Assembly (NCBI GenBank): GCA_021811745.1
Contig: JAJZNH010000924.1
Span: forward strand, 1-5,536
Length of the DNA: 5,536 nt
Source of the DNA: Acidobacteriota bacterium
Lineage (GTDB): Bacteria; Acidobacteriota; Terriglobia; Terriglobales; Acidobacteriaceae
Direction: 5' to 3'
This document shows positions 1 to 5,536 of the stretch, in pieces. The notes under the pieces are model-generated. The model searched no databases and was not told the DNA's origin. It saw only the letters and a list, made by a program, of their open reading frames with translations. Numbering within the stretch: the stretch's first letter is position 1; every line of letters begins with the position of its first letter. Both the position numbers and the translations under genes were made by a program.

Positions 1-1
1 T

Positions 2-52
2 CCCATTCTCTTGGCGGGTTACGCGATGATCTTCGGAGGAAAGAATTGTTGA
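2..52 (+). CDS. C-terminal end of an upstream membrane-like protein (partial)
   Basis: This frame is open from the left edge and ends at TGA 50-52. The visible 16 residues read PILLAGYAMIFGGKNC, which looks like a hydrophobic C-terminal segment with a short polar tail. The stop overlaps the TTG codon at 49-51 of the next gene (TTGA), the typical geometry of translationally coupled genes, and the GGAGGA ribosome binding site of that gene lies inside this tail. These two points are the main reasons to think the fragment is a real gene end. Too little is present to name a family. The alternative is non-coding upstream sequence that is open by chance, since 16 codons without a stop is weak evidence alone. 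Confidence 0.42.
   Translation, partial: PILLAGYAMIFGGKNC
35..40 (+). promoter_or_regulatory. Ribosome binding site for the 321-aa secreted protein
   Basis: GGAGGA is a strong Shine-Dalgarno match. It lies 5 nt before TTG 46-48 and 8 nt before TTG 49-51, so it supports a start at this doublet of TTG codons. The second TTG has the more usual spacing and gives a TTGA overlap with the upstream stop. No ATG is available at this point in the frame, and the signal peptide begins here, so a TTG start is well supported. Confidence 0.7.
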
Positions 53-1011
53 AAGCGAATGTTAAGGTTTCACTCGCGTGCATTCTGATGGGTGCGGCCA
101 CTTTGGCTCAAGCAGCGCAGCTATCGACGGATGCGCGCGCCGCTATTCCGCACGATGTGCAGCAGTTGGTTGTGATTGATTATCAAACCATGCAGAACTC
201 CCCGTCGGCGGTAAGCCTGCGTAACCGTGTGGAGCCGCCCCAGTTGAAGCAGTTTGATGATGCGCTTAAAAAGACCGCACTCAACGGCAACCACGAGATG
301 GATGAGTACGTGGAGGAGCTGGCCTTTGCTTTGTACAGGAACTCGCCGTCGAGTGACGACCTGGGCACGGTGGGTATTGCCCAGGGACAATTCCCGGTAC
401 AGGATATTTTGGCCAACTTCCGCAAGCAGAAGATCAAGGCCACGCAGGTGCGGAATGAAAGCTTATATCCGCTGGGCAAGTCAGGAATGGTGCTTTGCTT
501 TGTAGATCCCTCCACCATGATCTTCGGCAGCAAGCAATCGGTGCAGAAGTCGCTGGATGCCCGCGACGGTTTGACCCCAAACATGCTCTCGAATGGGACC
601 ATGATGTCTGCTATGCAGAATGTGGATTACGAACCTCTGTGGAGTATTCTCGACGGCTCAGGTACGCAAACCATGATGCGCGGGATTCTGGGCGAGGCGG
701 GATCAGTAGCCGATTTTGACACCGTGCGCAAACGTCTCCAGGGCTCCTGGTACGCGATGGACTTCCAGCACGGGGTTGCATTCAACCTTACGATCGCGAC
801 TGGCGACTCCTTTGCGGCGGCGAGCGTTTCTTCGCTGATGACCGCGGCAATTATGTTGCGCAAGATGAGTGGATCGGATGCGGAGAAGCAGGCGCTGAAC
901 TCTACGGATATTTCCTCCAACGCGGGAAATCTTACCATTCATTTCGCCGCGTCTGACGCGCAGTTCGCCGCCCTGCTCCAGTCGCCATTGTTCAGCAGCA
1001 TGGTGCACTGA
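46..1011 (+). CDS. Secreted/periplasmic protein of unknown function (321 aa)
   Basis: I do not recognise a named family. The N-terminus is a clear Sec signal peptide: Lys3 and Lys7, a hydrophobic core at about residues 8-21, and an AQA|A cleavage site after about Ala23. The mature part (about 298 residues) has no further obvious membrane span and is probably periplasmic or exported. It starts with a DARAAIPHDVQQLVVIDY segment, then has alternating strand and helix patterns. Residues 106-175 follow an order I associate loosely with uncharacterised exported proteins: a G-x-F strand (114-116), a helix, a Tyr-Pro-Leu strand (141-143), then FVDPSTMIFGS (152-162) followed by a helix ending in DARDG. 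Cysteines are Cys12 in the signal peptide and Cys151. The start is TTG 46 or TTG 49, chosen from the GGAGGA site and the signal peptide; the frame itself is open to the window edge. The gene probably forms an operon with the gene ending at 52, and it converges on the lipoprotein gene. The gene is very likely real; its function is unknown. Confidence 0.85.
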   Translation: MLKANVKVSLACILMGAATLAQAAQLSTDARAAIPHDVQQLVVIDYQTMQNSPSAVSLRNRVEPPQLKQFDDALKKTALNGNHEMDEYVEELAFALYRNSPSSDDLGTVGIAQGQFPVQDILANFRKQKIKATQVRNESLYPLGKSGMVLCFVDPSTMIFGSKQSVQKSLDARDGLTPNMLSNGTMMSAMQNVDYEPLWSILDGSGTQTMMRGILGEAGSVADFDTVRKRLQGSWYAMDFQHGVAFNLTIATGDSFAAASVSSLMTAAIMLRKMSGSDAEKQALNSTDISSNAGNLTIHFAASDAQFAALLQSPLFSSMVH

Positions 1012-1085
1012 GAAGTGCAGCGCGGAATCCTGGATGCGATTTGCCGGGAGTTATCGCGTCCCACTGTACCTGCCGTCACGCAGTC
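1012..1085. other. Short convergent intergenic gap, no clear terminator
   Basis: Two genes end towards each other across 74 bp. I looked for a hairpin followed by a T-run on both strands and found only 4-bp stems, for example GGGA 1046-1049 with TCCC 1059-1062, none followed by a T tract. Termination here may be Rho-dependent or lie inside the opposite gene. Confidence 0.5.
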
Positions 1086-1463
1086 CTAACTGTGCGGGGT
1101 GAAGTGAGAAAGAAACTTCGCCTTGCCTCCGGGCAGGAGCACGATTTGCAAACTGCCCTCGTCGCCTGCGGCGAGGGCGGGACCGGTAATATGCTCCTGC
1201 TTTTCGTCGGCGGCCGTGTATTGCACCTTGAGCGGCCCGGCGCCCTGCACCGCGATGCGATAGTGATAGTCCGCCCGATCAGCCAGGCTATCGGCGCCGA
1301 AGCTGGCGTAGGGATAGTCCACCTCCAGCAGCTTGATGACGCTCCCGGTTTGATTCTCCACCGTGGTGTCCACGTGGTAGGAACGGCAGCCAGTCGCAGT
1401 TAGCAGGAACGGCAGGAAGATCGCGGCCAGCACAACTCCAGGCATTTTCCGTCGAGACGTCAT
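1086..1463 (-). CDS. Small probable lipoprotein, downstream of lpxD (125 aa)
   Basis: The N-terminus has basic residues (Arg4, Arg5, Lys6), a hydrophobic core at about residues 9-22, and a lipobox-like TATGC ending at Cys26. It is therefore probably processed by signal peptidase II and anchored in a membrane through a lipidated Cys26. The remaining roughly 100 residues are rich in short beta-strand patterns (VDTTVENQTGSVIKLLEVDY, YHYRIAVQG, LKVQYTA, GSLQIVLLPGG), which suggests a single small beta-sandwich; that fold is inference. I do not recognise a named family. The start is ATG 1463-1461, preceded by AGGAGG with 7-nt spacing. The gene begins 17 nt after the lpxD stop on the same strand, so it is probably co-transcribed with lpxD and envelope-related. 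The lipobox has Ala rather than Leu at -3, which is tolerated but not ideal, so a lumenal protein with a cleaved Sec signal is a less likely alternative. Confidence 0.8.
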   Translation of the reverse strand: MTSRRKMPGVVLAAIFLPFLLTATGCRSYHVDTTVENQTGSVIKLLEVDYPYASFGADSLADRADYHYRIAVQGAGPLKVQYTAADEKQEHITGPALAAGDEGSLQIVLLPGGKAKFLSHFTPHS

Positions 1464-1470
1464 TTCCGGA

Positions 1471-1476
1471 CCTCCT
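1471..1476 (-). promoter_or_regulatory. Ribosome binding site for the small lipoprotein gene
   Basis: Read on the minus strand this is AGGAGG within AAAGAGGAGG, 7 nt before the ATG at 1463. It sits in the 17-nt gap after the lpxD stop codon. It fixes the start and shows that the lipoprotein gene can be translated efficiently on its own from a shared lpxD transcript. Confidence 0.8.
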
Positions 1477-1480
1477 CTTT

Positions 1481-2527
1481 TTAGCTTGCTTGGCCATTCT
1501 GCGTGGGTTGGGCCGCAATCCTGCCCGCGACTTCCTTTTCAAGGCGGTCGAGGCGCTTCAGCATCTCCGGCAACCGCTGAAAGATCGCGACCGCGCGGAG
1601 CCAGACTCGGTTGTCGAAGCCCGGCGAACCGGAGATCATCTTGCCGGGCGGCACGTCGTGGGAGACGGCCGACTGCGCGGTCAGAATCACCCCATCTCCG
1701 ACGCTGCAGTGGCCGGCAATGCCTACCTGGCCGGCGAGAATCACGTTGTTTCCAATCACGGATGAACCGGCCAAACCGGTTTGCGCGCACAAAAGAGTGT
1801 TTTCGCCGATCCGTGAACCGTGGCCCACCTGGACCAGATTGTCGACTTTGGTGCCGTTACCGATCTCCGTGGCGCCGACCGTGGCGCGGTCGATACAGGC
1901 ATTGGCCTGAACATCCACACGGCTGCCGATCCGAACCGGGCCGGATTGCGGGATCTTTTCCCATTGTCCCGCTTCGTTTTTGGCAAAGCCGAAGCCGTCG
2001 GCGCCGACGATGGCGCCGTTCTCCAGTGTCACATGATCGCCGAGAATGCAGTTTTCCCGCACAACCGAGTGAGCGTGCGCAAAGAAGTGACTGCCGGTCT
2101 GCACTCCAGCGTAAAGGACGACATGCGGTAGCAGAGTAGCGTATGGCCCAAGCCGGACTCCCGGCCCAACCACAGCATAGGCGCCAATATGCGCTCCCTC
2201 GCCGATCGCCGCGGTTGCATCGACGACCGCTGTAGGATGGACGCCCGGCGGATAAACCGGCGGCTGATAGAAGAGGCTCAGCGCGTGCGAAAAGGCAAGA
2301 TAGGGATTCTGAATGCGCAGCGTGGCTACCGGGATTTCCGCGAATTCTGGCTCGACCAGAATGGCTGCGGCCCGCGTTTTGCGCGCCAGCCCGGCATAGC
2401 GGGGATTGGCCACAAAGGTGATTTCATTGGGCCCGGCTTCTTCGATTCCGTTTACGCCTGTAACTTCCAGGTCCGCATCACCACGCAGCTCCGCGCCCAG
2501 CCGACTTGCCAACTCACCCAGCTTCAT
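1481..2527 (-). CDS. lpxD: UDP-3-O-acylglucosamine N-acyltransferase LpxD
   Basis: LpxD catalyses the third step of lipid A synthesis in the cytoplasm. It transfers an (R)-3-hydroxyacyl chain from acyl carrier protein to the 2-amino group of UDP-3-O-acylglucosamine. At 348 residues the protein is close to the E. coli enzyme (341). Visible landmarks, in order: an N-terminal uridine-binding domain with FVANPRY at 38-44; a left-handed parallel beta-helix of hexapeptide repeats from about HPTAVV (97-102) to about residue 290; the DGFGFA motif at 177-182; VDNLVQVGH with His236, matching the catalytic His239 of E. coli; IAGHCSVGDG with His273, matching His276; and a C-terminal helix at about 315-340 with heptad-like leucines, as in the trimeric family members. 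The start is ATG 2527-2525 and gives a normal family N-terminus (MKLGELASRLGAEL). No good Shine-Dalgarno precedes it. The gene follows nuoN in the same direction after 60 bp, and a small lipoprotein gene follows it. All key residues are present, so the enzyme is expected to be active. Confidence 0.97.
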   Translation of the reverse strand: MKLGELASRLGAELRGDADLEVTGVNGIEEAGPNEITFVANPRYAGLARKTRAAAILVEPEFAEIPVATLRIQNPYLAFSHALSLFYQPPVYPPGVHPTAVVDATAAIGEGAHIGAYAVVGPGVRLGPYATLLPHVVLYAGVQTGSHFFAHAHSVVRENCILGDHVTLENGAIVGADGFGFAKNEAGQWEKIPQSGPVRIGSRVDVQANACIDRATVGATEIGNGTKVDNLVQVGHGSRIGENTLLCAQTGLAGSSVIGNNVILAGQVGIAGHCSVGDGVILTAQSAVSHDVPPGKMISGSPGFDNRVWLRAVAIFQRLPEMLKRLDRLEKEVAGRIAAQPTQNGQAS

Positions 2528-2540
2528 TGATGAAATTGTA
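2528..2540 (-). promoter_or_regulatory. Possible -10 box for lpxD close to the start codon
   Basis: On the minus strand, TACAAT (2540-2535) matches the sigma-70 -10 consensus TATAAT at 5 of 6 positions and is followed by TTCATCA and then the lpxD ATG. Transcription normally begins about 7 nt after the -10 box, which would place the first transcribed base at or next to the ATG and give a leaderless or nearly leaderless mRNA. The lack of a Shine-Dalgarno before lpxD fits this. I see no good -35 hexamer at 16-18 nt spacing and no TGn extension, so the promoter is tentative. Confidence 0.35.
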
Positions 2541-2559
2541 CCGGAACAGCATGGGGCTA

Positions 2560-2585
2560 TGATCCCGCCGCCGTAGACGGGATCA
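2560..2585 (-). terminator. Hairpin directly after nuoN, without a T-run
   Basis: TGATCCCG (2560-2567) and CGGGATCA (2578-2585) form a perfect 8-bp inverted repeat around a 10-nt loop, beginning 2 nt after the nuoN TGA. On the minus strand the stem is followed by TAGCCCC rather than a T tract, so it is not a standard intrinsic terminator. It could still act as an mRNA 3'-end stabiliser, an attenuating or Rho-associated structure at the end of the nuo operon, or a protein-binding palindrome upstream of lpxD. The inverted repeat is seen directly; its role is inference. Confidence 0.4.
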
Positions 2586-2587
2586 GC

Positions 2588-4111
2588 TCAAAACTTGGCT
2601 GGATGGATGGTTGACGCGCTGGCTGTTACAGGCGCCGTGGTTTGCGGCGGGATGGACTGAAGCGTATGCGCTCCAGACTGCGCCGTGCGCAGCACTTCTC
2701 CGGGCACGATGCCCAGCACCAGGGTTGCTGAGACGGCCAGCAGCAAGCCTGCGCCGACCGCGACTCCCAGCTGCGGCGCGCGCCCCTGGGGCCGGTCGGC
2801 CTCGTTGGTGGGACGCTGCGCAGCCGCCAGGGCCAGACGCAGGTAGTAAGCCGATGCCAGCCCGGAGTTCAGAAGGCCGATGATGGCGAGAGCTATCGCG
2901 CCGCCTTGCACCGCTGCGGAGAACGAGTAGAACTTGCCGAAAAATCCGCCGGTGAAGGGAATGCCGACCAGCGAGGCCAGGAAGAAGATCAGCAGGCTGC
3001 CGAGCAGAGGCGAGCGGTAGATGAGGCCGCGGTAGTCGTCGATCATCGGCAGGTCGTCGTTGTAGCCGCCCGCCAGCGTGACCACGGCAAAGACGCCGAC
3101 ATTCATGGCGGCATAGGCTGCGGTGTAGAAGCTGGCGGCAGCAATGCCGATGGAGCCGATGCTGGCGAAGGCCGCAAGCAGGTAGCCGGCATGAGCGATC
3201 GAGGAGTAGGCGAGCATCCGCTTGACGTTCTGCTGGCGCAGCGCTGCCAGATTGCCTACGGTCATCGAGAGCACGGCTACAATCCAAAGCAGCGGTACCC
3301 ACAGGGTATCGAAGGCGGGAAAGATCTCATAAAGCACGCGCAGAAGCAGCGCAAAAGCGGCAGCTTTGGGCGCGGTAGAGAGCAGCGCCACCACCGGCGA
3401 AGGAGCGCCTTCATACACATCCGGCGTCCAGACATGGAAGGGCGCAGCCGAGACCTTGAAGAGAATCCCCACCAGCATCATTGCCATCGCCGCCAGAACC
3501 AGGGCGTGATTCGGCGCCGATGTGATCTGGCGGGCAATGTCGTAGATCTCAGTGGTGCCGGTAGCCCCAAAGATCAACGCGATACCGTAAAGAAGGAACG
3601 CAGTGGCAAAGGAGCCGAGCAGGAAATACTTGATGGCCGCCTCGGGGCCGCGGCCCGTCTGCTTGCGATAGCCGGCCAGAATGTAGGTGGAGATCGAAGA
3701 GATCTCGAGCGCGATAAAGACCACCAGCAGCTCAATCGCGCTGGTCAGCAGGCACATGCCCACCGTGCCAAAGACAACCAGCGCGTAAAATTCGCCCTGA
3801 TGATGGCTATCCGCCGGCAATGTGTCCAGAGCGACCAAAAGAGCCACGAGGACAATGCCGCAGATCAGTACGTGAAAGAAGATGGTGAAGACGCTGGTCT
3901 CCACGGTGCCGAAGAATGCGGTTCCCTGGGGTAGGGAAAACTGCCAGAGGCTCGCCCACAGGGCAAAGGTGGTTCCGATGGCCGCCACCCAGCCCATCGA
4001 GCGGCGTGGCCGTTCAGGCCGCAGCGAAGCGTCGATCAGCATGATGATGACACCGGTCACCGTGAGGATGACCTCAGGCAGGATTCGGAAGATGTCAGGG
4101 ACAGTGTTCAC
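2588..4111 (-). CDS. nuoN: NADH-quinone oxidoreductase subunit N (NuoN)
   Basis: This is an antiporter-like, proton-translocating membrane subunit of respiratory complex I, which couples NADH oxidation and quinone reduction to proton pumping across the cytoplasmic membrane. It has 507 residues (E. coli NuoN 485) and is strongly hydrophobic, with many membrane helices. Conserved pump residues are visible: Glu136 (FIALEISS, like E. coli Glu133), Lys161 (AIKYFLLG, like Lys158), Lys219 (LFKVSAAPFHVWTPDVYEGAP, like Lys217), Lys249 (STAPKAAAF, like Lys247) and Lys393 (GFFGKFYSF, like Lys395). The segment NVKRMLAYSSIAHAGY at about 295-310 is canonical. A Thr/Ala/Pro-rich tail at about 485-507 extends past the last helix. 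The start is GTG 4111-4109, preceded by AGGAGG (4124-4119) with 7-nt spacing, and it overlaps the nuoM stop as GTGA. This is the typical end of a nuo operon, with translation coupled to nuoM. Confidence 0.96.
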   Translation of the reverse strand: MNTVPDIFRILPEVILTVTGVIIMLIDASLRPERPRRSMGWVAAIGTTFALWASLWQFSLPQGTAFFGTVETSVFTIFFHVLICGIVLVALLVALDTLPADSHHQGEFYALVVFGTVGMCLLTSAIELLVVFIALEISSISTYILAGYRKQTGRGPEAAIKYFLLGSFATAFLLYGIALIFGATGTTEIYDIARQITSAPNHALVLAAMAMMLVGILFKVSAAPFHVWTPDVYEGAPSPVVALLSTAPKAAAFALLLRVLYEIFPAFDTLWVPLLWIVAVLSMTVGNLAALRQQNVKRMLAYSSIAHAGYLLAAFASIGSIGIAAASFYTAAYAAMNVGVFAVVTLAGGYNDDLPMIDDYRGLIYRSPLLGSLLIFFLASLVGIPFTGGFFGKFYSFSAAVQGGAIALAIIGLLNSGLASAYYLRLALAAAQRPTNEADRPQGRAPQLGVAVGAGLLLAVSATLVLGIVPGEVLRTAQSGAHTLQSIPPQTTAPVTASASTIHPAKF

Positions 4112-5536
4112 CGCCGGCCCTCCTCTTGAGACGGAATCGTCACGACAGATACTGATGCGAACGGAAAATGCAAGACGGCAGCTTCCTTTGGTTGCGGCGG
4201 ATGTATGCCCGTCTGGATGGACGTTAGCCAGATGGACGGCGCCAGTCCCATGACGAGCATGAGCACGGCCAGCGGCGCCAGTACGGCCATTTCACGGAAT
4301 TCGAGATCAGCGGCGGGCCTGGCGGCGGCCATTTCGCTTTCCGGCCCGTAGAAGATCCGCTGTACCAGCCAGAGCATGTAGGCTGCGCCCAGGATGACGC
4401 CCAGCGCGGCGGTAATCGCCCAGCCGCGGCTGACTCCGGTGAAGGTGCTCGAAAGGATGATGAACTCACCCACGAAGCCCGAGAGCATCGGCAGCCCGAT
4501 CATGGCAAGCGCGGTAATGACAAAGAAGGATGTGGCGCGCGGCAGCTTCGCGCCGAGGCCGCCATAAGCATCGATGCGAGTGACTCCATAACGGTATTCC
4601 AGAGCGCCCAGGAGCAGGAAGAATGCCGCGTCTTCAACGCCGTGGGCGAGAATCTGGTAAACGCCGCCGGCCCAGCCGTTGAAGGTAAGGCCATAGATGG
4701 CCAGCGTGATCAGGCTCAACTGGCTGATGGCGGCGAAGGCCAGCAGCCGCCAGAAGTCGCGCTGCACAAGCGCCAAACATGCGCCGTAGAGAAGGCCGAT
4801 CACGGCCAGGGCAATCAGGCAAGGCGCAACGATGCGTGCTTGCTCGGGGAAGAGCCCTATGTGAAAGCGCAGCATCGAGTAGAGGCCGAGCTTGCCGGCG
4901 ACGACCATGGCCATGGCCACAGGCGCCTCTGCGAAGGTATCGGCCAGCCACCCGTGGAGCGGGAAGACCGGCACCTTGACGGCAAAAGCGACGACAAAGG
5001 CCAGCGCCGCCCATGAGAGGGCTGTTGGGGCCAGCGATCCGTGCGCGATGAGAATCCGCAGCGTGGCGTAGTCGAAGCTGCCTGTACGCGCATAGAGCCA
5101 CAGGATCGCTACCAGCAGCGGAGCCGAAGGGATGAATGTATAGAGGAAAAACTTAAGCGCGGCCCTGGGCCCGTCCTTGCGGCCATACATGGCGATGAGG
5201 ATCGCCATCGGGACCAGCGACAGCTCCCAGAAGCCGTAGTAGACCATCAGATCGAGCGAGATGAAGACGCCGAACATGGCCGTCTGCTGGACCAGGAAGA
5301 GCGAATAGAAAATCTTGCGCCGCTGGTTGATGACCTTCCAGCTCACCAGTACGCCGATCGGCGCCAGCAGCCCCGTGAGTACCACCAGCCACATGCTCAG
5401 GCCATCGACACCCACGTGATAATTGATGGCGGGATTTTGAATCCAGGGCCGGTTGACTTCAAACTGAAAGCCGCCTTGACCGAGCACGAAATGCTCGGGC
5501 AGATGGAGCGTGAGGACAAAGCTCGCCAGAGTCGTT
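4108..5536 (-). CDS. nuoM: NADH-quinone oxidoreductase subunit M (NuoM), 5' end outside the window
   Basis: This is an antiporter-like proton-pumping membrane subunit of complex I. The frame stays open to the window edge, and the codons before the GTG at 5487 encode a hydrophobic stretch (LASFVLTLHLPEHF) that fits NuoM, so the gene starts outside. By alignment with E. coli NuoM (509 aa) about 40 N-terminal residues are missing. Numbered from GTG 5487, the landmarks are GVDGLSMWLVVLTGLL (26-41), Glu88 in FWELSLVPM (like E. coli Glu144), Lys171 and His178 in VKVPVFPLHGW (like Lys234 and His241), Lys199 in AGKLGLYSMLRF (like Lys265), His282 (like His348) and Glu341 in SGFVGEF (like Glu407). Oddities: RDFWRLLAF has Trp246 where Lys is usual, AISQLS has Gln256 where His322 stands in E. 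coli, and HGVED has an extra acidic pair (285-286). The gene overlaps nuoN by 4 nt. A divergent second NuoM paralogue in the same operon is possible. Confidence 0.94.
   Translation of the reverse strand, partial: TTLASFVLTLHLPEHFVLGQGGFQFEVNRPWIQNPAINYHVGVDGLSMWLVVLTGLLAPIGVLVSWKVINQRRKIFYSLFLVQQTAMFGVFISLDLMVYYGFWELSLVPMAILIAMYGRKDGPRAALKFFLYTFIPSAPLLVAILWLYARTGSFDYATLRILIAHGSLAPTALSWAALAFVVAFAVKVPVFPLHGWLADTFAEAPVAMAMVVAGKLGLYSMLRFHIGLFPEQARIVAPCLIALAVIGLLYGACLALVQRDFWRLLAFAAISQLSLITLAIYGLTFNGWAGGVYQILAHGVEDAAFFLLLGALEYRYGVTRIDAYGGLGAKLPRATSFFVITALAMIGLPMLSGFVGEFIILSSTFTGVSRGWAITAALGVILGAAYMLWLVQRIFYGPESEMAAARPAADLEFREMAVLAPLAVLMLVMGLAPSIWLTSIQTGIHPPQPKEAAVLHFPFASVSVVTIPSQEEGRR
4119..4124 (-). 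promoter_or_regulatory. Ribosome binding site for nuoN inside the 3' end of nuoM
   Basis: On the minus strand this reads AGGAGG, 7 nt before the GTG start of nuoN at 4111. It lies within the last codons of nuoM (Glu-Glu-Gly-Arg-Arg). It supports the GTG as the true start and, with the 4-nt gene overlap, indicates coupled translation that would keep NuoM and NuoN in equal amounts. Confidence 0.75.

Noticed and set aside
73..84. Possible lipobox (Ser-Leu-Ala-Cys12) in the 321-aa protein
   Set aside because: The cysteine lies too early in the hydrophobic core, the core continues past it, and a better signal peptidase I site (AQA|A) follows at residues 21-24.
1025..1062. Weak stems in the convergent gap as a bidirectional terminator
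   Set aside because: The stems are only 4 bp (or 5 with a wobble pair) and no T-run follows on either strand.
1041..1403. Open frame of 120 codons on the + strand between the secreted protein and lpxD
   Set aside because: It is antisense to the probable lipoprotein gene, which has a signal sequence, a lipobox and a perfect ribosome binding site; the + frame has none of these.
1486..2139. Open frame of 217 codons on the + strand, antisense to lpxD
   Set aside because: It is Arg/Pro/Ser-rich with no domain-like pattern, no ribosome binding site that stands out, and it is fully covered by a well supported lpxD.
2583..3302. Open frame of 239 codons on the minus strand within nuoN
   Set aside because: It is an out-of-frame shadow of nuoN with Arg/Ala/Leu-rich composition and no family features.
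2906..3934. Long open frame of 342 codons on the + strand, antisense to nuoN
   Set aside because: It lies wholly inside nuoN. Its product is an unbroken, repetitive Arg/Gly/Gln/Asp/His-rich chain, as expected from reading the complement of hydrophobic codons, and nuoN has all its family residues.

Overview
The window carries chromosomal housekeeping genes from a Gram-negative, LPS-making aerobe of moderately high GC. LpxD (lipid A synthesis), a signal-peptide protein and a probable lipoprotein show a diderm envelope, and NuoM/NuoN show a respiratory complex I. The overall protein style and the frequent GTG/TTG starts remind me of Acidobacteriota (Terriglobia), but this is an impression and not a demonstrated assignment. 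I see no mobile element, CRISPR array, tRNA or rRNA.

Layout. The left end, on the + strand, holds the last codons of a membrane-like protein (to 52). It overlaps the start of a 321-residue secreted protein of unknown function (46-1011), and the two look translationally coupled. After a 74-bp convergent gap, everything to the right edge is on the minus strand. In transcription order (right to left) it reads: nuoM (5' end beyond the window), nuoN, a 60-bp spacer with a hairpin and a possible promoter, lpxD, and a small probable lipoprotein gene.

How the genes work together. NuoM and NuoN are antiporter-like proton-translocating subunits of complex I. Their genes overlap by 4 nt (GTGA), with a strong ribosome binding site for nuoN inside nuoM, as expected for the end of a nuo operon. 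lpxD performs the N-acylation step of lipid A synthesis. The lipoprotein gene starts 17 nt after the lpxD stop with a perfect Shine-Dalgarno sequence, so those two are probably co-transcribed. The nuoN-lpxD spacer has an 8-bp inverted repeat just after the nuoN stop and a TACAAT box 7 nt before the lpxD ATG, so lpxD may have its own promoter and a leaderless or nearly leaderless transcript.

Most noteworthy: NuoM keeps the main pump residues but departs from the usual NuoM pattern around transmembrane segments 10-11 (Trp for the usual Lys, Gln for the usual His, an added Glu-Asp pair). NuoN is canonical at the corresponding positions. This could mark a specialised second NuoM copy. I found no clearly undescribed system.
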